Source of the DNA: Sphingomonas sp. NFR04
GTDB lineage: Bacteria > Pseudomonadota > Alphaproteobacteria > Sphingomonadales > Sphingomonadaceae
Direction of reading: 5' to 3'
Assembly (NCBI RefSeq): GCF_900114095.1
Contig: NZ_FORV01000002.1
Location: 310,001-374,000 of the forward strand
Length of the DNA: 64,000 nt
The notes below the pieces were generated by a model. It was not told where the DNA came from, ran no database searches, and saw nothing but the letters and a program-made list of their open reading frames with translations. Positions 60,781-64,000 of this stretch are shown here, piece by piece. The position numbers and the translations under genes are program-made. Position 1 is the stretch's first letter. Each line of letters opens with the position of its first letter.

Positions 60781-61250
60781 GCGGGCTCACCCATCTCGAC
60801 GAGACCGGCGCGGCGCACATGGTCGATGTCGGTGGCAAGGCGGTCACCGCGCGCGAGGCGGTGGCGCGCGGCCGCATCACCATGTCGGCAGAGGCTGCGG
60901 CGGCGATCCGCGACGGCAGCGTGAAGAAAGGCGACGTGCTTGCCACGGCACGCATCGCCGGCATCATGGCAGCGAAGAAGACGTCCGAGCTGATCCCGCT
61001 CTGCCACCCCCTGCCCCTCACCCGCGTCGCGATCGACCTCGACCTCGACGCGACCGGCGTGACCGCGACCGCCACCGCGGCGACCGAAGGCAAGACCGGG
61101 GTGGAGATGGAAGCGCTCACCGCGGTGTCGGTGACCCTGCTCACGCTGTACGACATGGCCAAGGCGCTCGATAAGGGCATGGTGCTCAGCGACATCCGCC
61201 TGCTCACCAAGACCGGCGGCAAGTCCGGCGACTGGCGCGCCCAAGGCTGA
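60777..61250 (+). CDS. moaC: Cyclic pyranopterin monophosphate synthase
   Basis: A 157-residue Moa[41 protein letters not shown], and [20 protein letters not shown] followed by AKALDKGM. It converts the MoaA product to cyclic pyranopterin monophosphate for molybdenum cofactor. Its linkage to trpC is frequent in alphaproteobacteria, where moeA often comes next; here the next genes are for siroheme and sulfite reduction instead. Confidence 0.96.
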   Translation: MSGLTHLDETGAAHMVDVGGKAVTAREAVARGRITMSAEAAAAIRDGSVKKGDVLATARIAGIMAAKKTSELIPLCHPLPLTRVAIDLDLDATGVTATATAATEGKTGVEMEALTAVSVTLLTLYDMAKALDKGMVLSDIRLLTKTGGKSGDWRAQG

Positions 61251-61333
61251 GGCCCGGGCGGCAAAGAATCCCTTAGCCGCCCCAAACCGATCCTCCATTG
61301 CCCCGCAGCGGCCACCGGGCCATGTGCGGCACC

Positions 61334-62131
61334 ATGGCATCGCTTCTCGACCCTCTTTCGCGCGGCCGCGTGATCCTCGTCGGCGCAGGTCCTGGTGACC
61401 CCGGCCTCCTTACCGTTCGCGCCGTCGAGGCGCTGAAGATCTGCGACGTGCTGGTCCATGATGGGCTTGTCGATGATCGCGTGCTCGATCTCGCACCCCA
61501 GGCGCACCGCATCTCGGTCGCCAAGCGCCGCTCGAAGCACACGCTCCCGCAGGAATCGATCAACGCGCTGATCGTCGCGCATGTGAAGACCGGCGCCGTC
61601 GTGGTCCGCCTGAAGGGCGGCGATCCGTTCATCTTCGGCCGTGGCGGCGAGGAAGTGGAGGCCGTGCGCGAAGCCGGTCTGCCCGTGGAAGTGATCCCCG
61701 GCGTCTCCGCCGCGCTGGGCGCCGCTGCCGAGGCAATGCTGCCGCTCACCCATCGCGATTGGTCGAGCGCGGTCAGCTTCGTGGCCGGCCAGTGCAAGGG
61801 CCTGACCGACCAGGACTGGTCCGGCCTCGCCGGCAAAGGCCGCACGCTGGTGATCTATATGGGCGTCGCCACCGCCTCGGCGATCGCCGACAAGCTGATG
61901 GCCGACGGTGTTGCGCCGGACATGCCGGTGGCGGTGCTCGAGCGTGCCACGCTGGAGGGCCACCGCGCGATCCGCACCTTGCTCGCCGATCTCGGCCCGA
62001 TGGTCGAGCGCGAGGAGGTGCAGAGCCCCGCGATCATCGTCGTCGGCGAAGTCACGCTGCTGGCCGATGCCGAGGACAAGCTCGCCCGCTGGGCGCGCAC
62101 GGCTGAGACGCTGGGCGAGGATCAGGCATGA
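61334..62131 (+). CDS. cobA: Uroporphyrinogen-III C-methyltransferase
   Basis: A 265-residue SUMT: VILVGAGPGDPGLLTVRAVE, VLVHDGLVDD, VVRLKGGDPFIFGRGGEEVE, EVIPGVSAALGAAAEAMLPL and LVIYMGVATA. It methylates uroporphyrinogen III twice to precorrin-2, the precursor of siroheme and cobalamin. With the sulfite reductase two genes on, a siroheme role is most likely. I chose the ATG at 61334 (MASLLDPLSRGRVIL); 61322 is also possible. It overlaps the DUF2849 gene by four bases. Confidence 0.94.
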   Translation: MASLLDPLSRGRVILVGAGPGDPGLLTVRAVEALKICDVLVHDGLVDDRVLDLAPQAHRISVAKRRSKHTLPQESINALIVAHVKTGAVVVRLKGGDPFIFGRGGEEVEAVREAGLPVEVIPGVSAALGAAAEAMLPLTHRDWSSAVSFVAGQCKGLTDQDWSGLAGKGRTLVIYMGVATASAIADKLMADGVAPDMPVAVLERATLEGHRAIRTLLADLGPMVEREEVQSPAIIVVGEVTLLADAEDKLARWARTAETLGEDQA

Positions 62132-62424
62132 AGCTGTTGACAGGCAACGATCTTTCGACGGGCGACGTGGTCTGGTGGGCCGGCCAGGGCTGGTCCCGCC
62201 ACATCGCCGAAGCCGTCGATGTCGGCGACCGGGGCGACGTGCTCGCCGCGACCGAGGAAGCCGCACGCCGGGTGAACGTGCCCTATGTCATCGACGCCGA
62301 AGCGACGCCCGAAGGCCCCCGCCCCGCGCACATCAAGGACCGCATCCGCGCGCTCGGCCCCACGGTCCGCGCGGACCTGACCCTCAAGCCCGCCGACCCG
62401 GCCGCGGGGAGCTGGGTGATATGA
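62128..62424 (+). CDS. DUF2849 domain-containing protein
   Basis: A 98-residue protein: LTGNDLSTGDVVWWAGQGWS, DRGDVLAATEEAARRVNVPY, IKDRIRALGPTVRADL. The pattern and its place between cobA and the sulfite reductase gene match DUF2849, a small family tied to sulfite/nitrite reductase operons in alphaproteobacteria. Its function is not established; an accessory role in reductase assembly or activity is a guess from context. Its start overlaps the cobA stop. Confidence 0.85.
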   Translation: MKLLTGNDLSTGDVVWWAGQGWSRHIAEAVDVGDRGDVLAATEEAARRVNVPYVIDAEATPEGPRPAHIKDRIRALGPTVRADLTLKPADPAAGSWVI

Positions 62425-62439
62425 GGGCGGTCGCTCCCA

Positions 62440-62575
62440 AGATCCTCCCCTGGAAGGGGAGGTGGCAGGCCGCAGGCCTGACGGAGGGGTGTCCCCACCC
62501 GATCCGAAGGACCGCGGCCGCAGCGTCCACACCCCTCCGTCGCTTCGCGACACCTCCCCTTCCAGGGGAGGATCT
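62440..62575. repeat. 136-base palindromic element with perfect 25-base terminal inverted repeats
   Basis: Bases 62440-62464 (AGATCCTCCCCTGG...GGTG) are the exact reverse complement of 62551-62575, and each arm is also a hairpin (CCTCCCCTGGAAGGGGAGG). Inner arms ACGGAGGGGTGT and ACACCCCTCCGT pair as well. It fills the gap inside the cobA/DUF2849/sulfite reductase unit and could cause partial termination or mRNA processing there. Confidence 0.88.
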
Positions 62576-62611
62576 GAAAATTCTTCCCGCGCGCATCGAC
62601 TGAGACCGCCC

Positions 62612-64000
62612 ATGTACAAGTACGACGAATATGACGCATCCATCGTCGCCGCGCGCGTCGAGGAATTCCGCGACCAGGTCCAGCGCCGCCTTGCCGGTCA
62701 CCTGACCGAGGACCAGTTCAAGCCGCTGCGGCTGATGAATGGGCTCTATCTCCAGCTCCACGCGTACATGCTCCGCGTGGCGGTCCCCTATGGCACGCTC
62801 GACAGCCGGCAGATGCACATGCTGGCGCACATCGCCCGCAAGTACGATCGTGGCTATGGCCATTTCACCACGCGCCAGAACCTCCAGTACAACTGGATCA
62901 AGCTGGAGGATGCGCCCGACATCCTCGCCGAGCTGGCGACGGTGGAAATGCACGCCATCCAGACCAGCGGCAACTGCATCCGCAACATCAGCTCGGACCA
63001 GTTCGCCGGTGCCGCCGCCGACGAGATCACCGATCCGCGCCCCTGGGCCGAACTGCTCCGCCAGTGGAGCAGCTTCCACCCCGAGTTCAGCTATCTCCCG
63101 CGCAAGTTCAAGATCGCGGTAATCGCGGCCGACGAGGACCGCGCGGCGATGCGGCTGCACGATATCGGCATCCAGATCGTCCGCAACGACGAAGGCGAGC
63201 TCGGCGCGCGAATCTATGCGGGCGGCGGCATGGGTCGCACCCCGATGATCGCGTCGCTGATCAAGGACTTCGTGCCCTTTGCCGACTTCGTCAGCTATCT
63301 GGAGGCGTGCCTGCGCGTCTACAATCGCCATGGCCGGCGCGACAACATCTACAAGGCGCGGATCAAGATCCTGATCCATGCCCTCGGCGCCGAGGAATAT
63401 GCCCGCCAGGTCGAGGAGGAGTTCCAGGCGGTGAAGGCGCTCGGCATCGATCCGCCTCAGGCCGAGTTCGACCGTATCGCCGCCTATTTCGCGCCTCCGG
63501 CGCTCGAGGTCGACGCGCCCGATACGGTGGACCGTACCGACCCGGACTTCGCCGTGTGGCTCGACCAGAACGTCCATGCCCACAAGGCCCCCGGCTATGC
63601 CGTGGTCACGATCAGCCTGAAGCCGATCGGCGGCATTCCCGGCGACGCCTCGGCGGACCAGATCGACCTGATGGCCGATCTCGCCGAGCGCTATAGTTTC
63701 GACGAGCTGCGGGTGACCCATGCCCAGAATATTGTGCTGCCCCACGTCAGGAAGGCCGATCTCCACGCGGTCTGGACGGCACTCCGCGAGGCGGGTCTGG
63801 CCGAGGCCAATCTCGACCTGATCAGCGACATCATCGCTTGCCCAGGCCTCGACTATTGCAGCCTCGCCAATGCCCGCTCGATCCCGCTCGCGCAGAAGAT
63901 CAGCGAACGCTTCGCCGATCCGGCGCGTCAGCGCGACCTGGGTGAGCTCAAGCTCAAGATCTCGGGCTGCATCAATGCCTGCGGCCACCATCATGCCGGC
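62612..64000 (+). CDS. Nitrite/sulfite reductase (siroheme-[4Fe-4S]), 3' end beyond window
   Basis: The first 463 residues of a siroheme reductase, cut off by the window end. Visible features: the siroheme/substrate half with RKYDRGYGHFTTRQNLQYNW and IQTSGNCIRNISSDQFAGA, the linker domain, and the two cysteine pairs of the [4Fe-4S] cluster, CPGLDYC and CINAC in LKISGCINACGHHH. It reduces sulfite to sulfide (or nitrite to ammonia); position after cobA and DUF2849 favours assimilatory sulfite reduction. The ATG at 62612 begins MYKYDEYDASIV. Confidence 0.95.
   Translation, partial: MYKYDEYDASIVAARVEEFRDQVQRRLAGHLTEDQFKPLRLMNGLYLQLHAYMLRVAVPYGTLDSRQMHMLAHIARKYDRGYGHFTTRQNLQYNWIKLEDAPDILAELATVEMHAIQTSGNCIRNISSDQFAGAAADEITDPRPWAELLRQWSSFHPEFSYLPRKFKIAVIAADEDRAAMRLHDIGIQIVRNDEGELGARIYAGGGMGRTPMIASLIKDFVPFADFVSYLEACLRVYNRHGRRDNIYKARIKILIHALGAEEYARQVEEEFQAVKALGIDPPQAEFDRIAAYFAPPALEVDAPDTVDRTDPDFAVWLDQNVHAHKAPGYAVVTISLKPIGGIPGDASADQIDLMADLAERYSFDELRVTHAQNIVLPHVRKADLHAVWTALREAGLAEANLDLISDIIACPGLDYCSLANARSIPLAQKISERFADPARQRDLGELKLKISGCINACGHHHAG

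Noticed and set aside
62384..63994. 536-codon minus-strand open frame opposite the sulfite reductase
   Set aside because: The plus strand has the siroheme reductase motifs; the minus frame even runs through the palindromic repeat.

Overview
The window is a high-GC alphaproteobacterial chromosome segment, most likely from Sphingomonas or a close relative in the Sphingomonadaceae. I infer this from gene content and order: pdhA/pdhB with a lipoyl-bearing E1 beta, chvI-chvG next to rapZ, PTS EIIA and HPr with pckA divergent, a DUF883/YqjE/DUF3618-type membrane cluster, a ppiD-trpE-trpG-trpD-trpC-moaC order, and cobA-DUF2849-sulfite reductase. Coding density is very high, ATGA/GTGA/TTGA overlaps are common, and short palindromic repeats fill many gaps. 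I saw no rRNA, tRNA, CRISPR array, complete insertion sequence or prophage.

Layout: 1-1.4 kb, the end of a Tad pilus locus (TadG tail and two TadE-like pseudopilins). 1.4-5.7 kb, pyruvate dehydrogenase E1, FtsB and enolase, all leftward. 5.8-7.7 kb, four small membrane-associated proteins and a DUF4170 protein. 7.9-14.1 kb, pckA and a small partner gene leftward, then chvI, chvG, rapZ, PTS EIIA and HPr rightward. 14.2-17.5 kb, an RNA methyltransferase, a META-domain protein whose N terminus runs through a palindromic repeat, and a strikingly AT-rich gene for an OLD-like ATPase/TOPRIM protein. 17.5-24.8 kb, rmuC, def, recR, fmt, truA, an RNA uracil methyltransferase and nnr. 24.8-32.5 kb, a leftward set of a lipoprotein, ilvD, an N-formylglutamate amidohydrolase, a crotonase-fold protein, ispE, a TPR protein and ETF-QO. 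32.6-38.7 kb, a UDG-like protein, lytic transglycosylase, moaB, a VOC protein, a radical SAM protein and an SGNH hydrolase with a LacI-type operator in front of it. 38.8-52.9 kb, peptidases (M1, PepA), AMP nucleosidase, GNAT, two c-di-GMP enzymes, rimO and a serine hydrolase. 52.9-61.3 kb, tpiA, ppiD, the trp genes and moaC. 61.3-64 kb, siroheme synthesis and a sulfite/nitrite reductase cut off by the window end.

Most of the window is core metabolism and housekeeping. The clearest accessory piece is the OLD-like gene at 15707-17515, a candidate single-gene anti-phage or DNA-damage module. Other points worth following are the missing hprK between chvG and rapZ while HPr keeps its regulatory serine, the repeat-derived N terminus of the META protein, a gene that seems to need a CTG start, a perfect match to the LacI operator pattern, and a crotonase homologue without either catalytic glutamate. 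All functional calls come from reading motifs and context; no database search was run.
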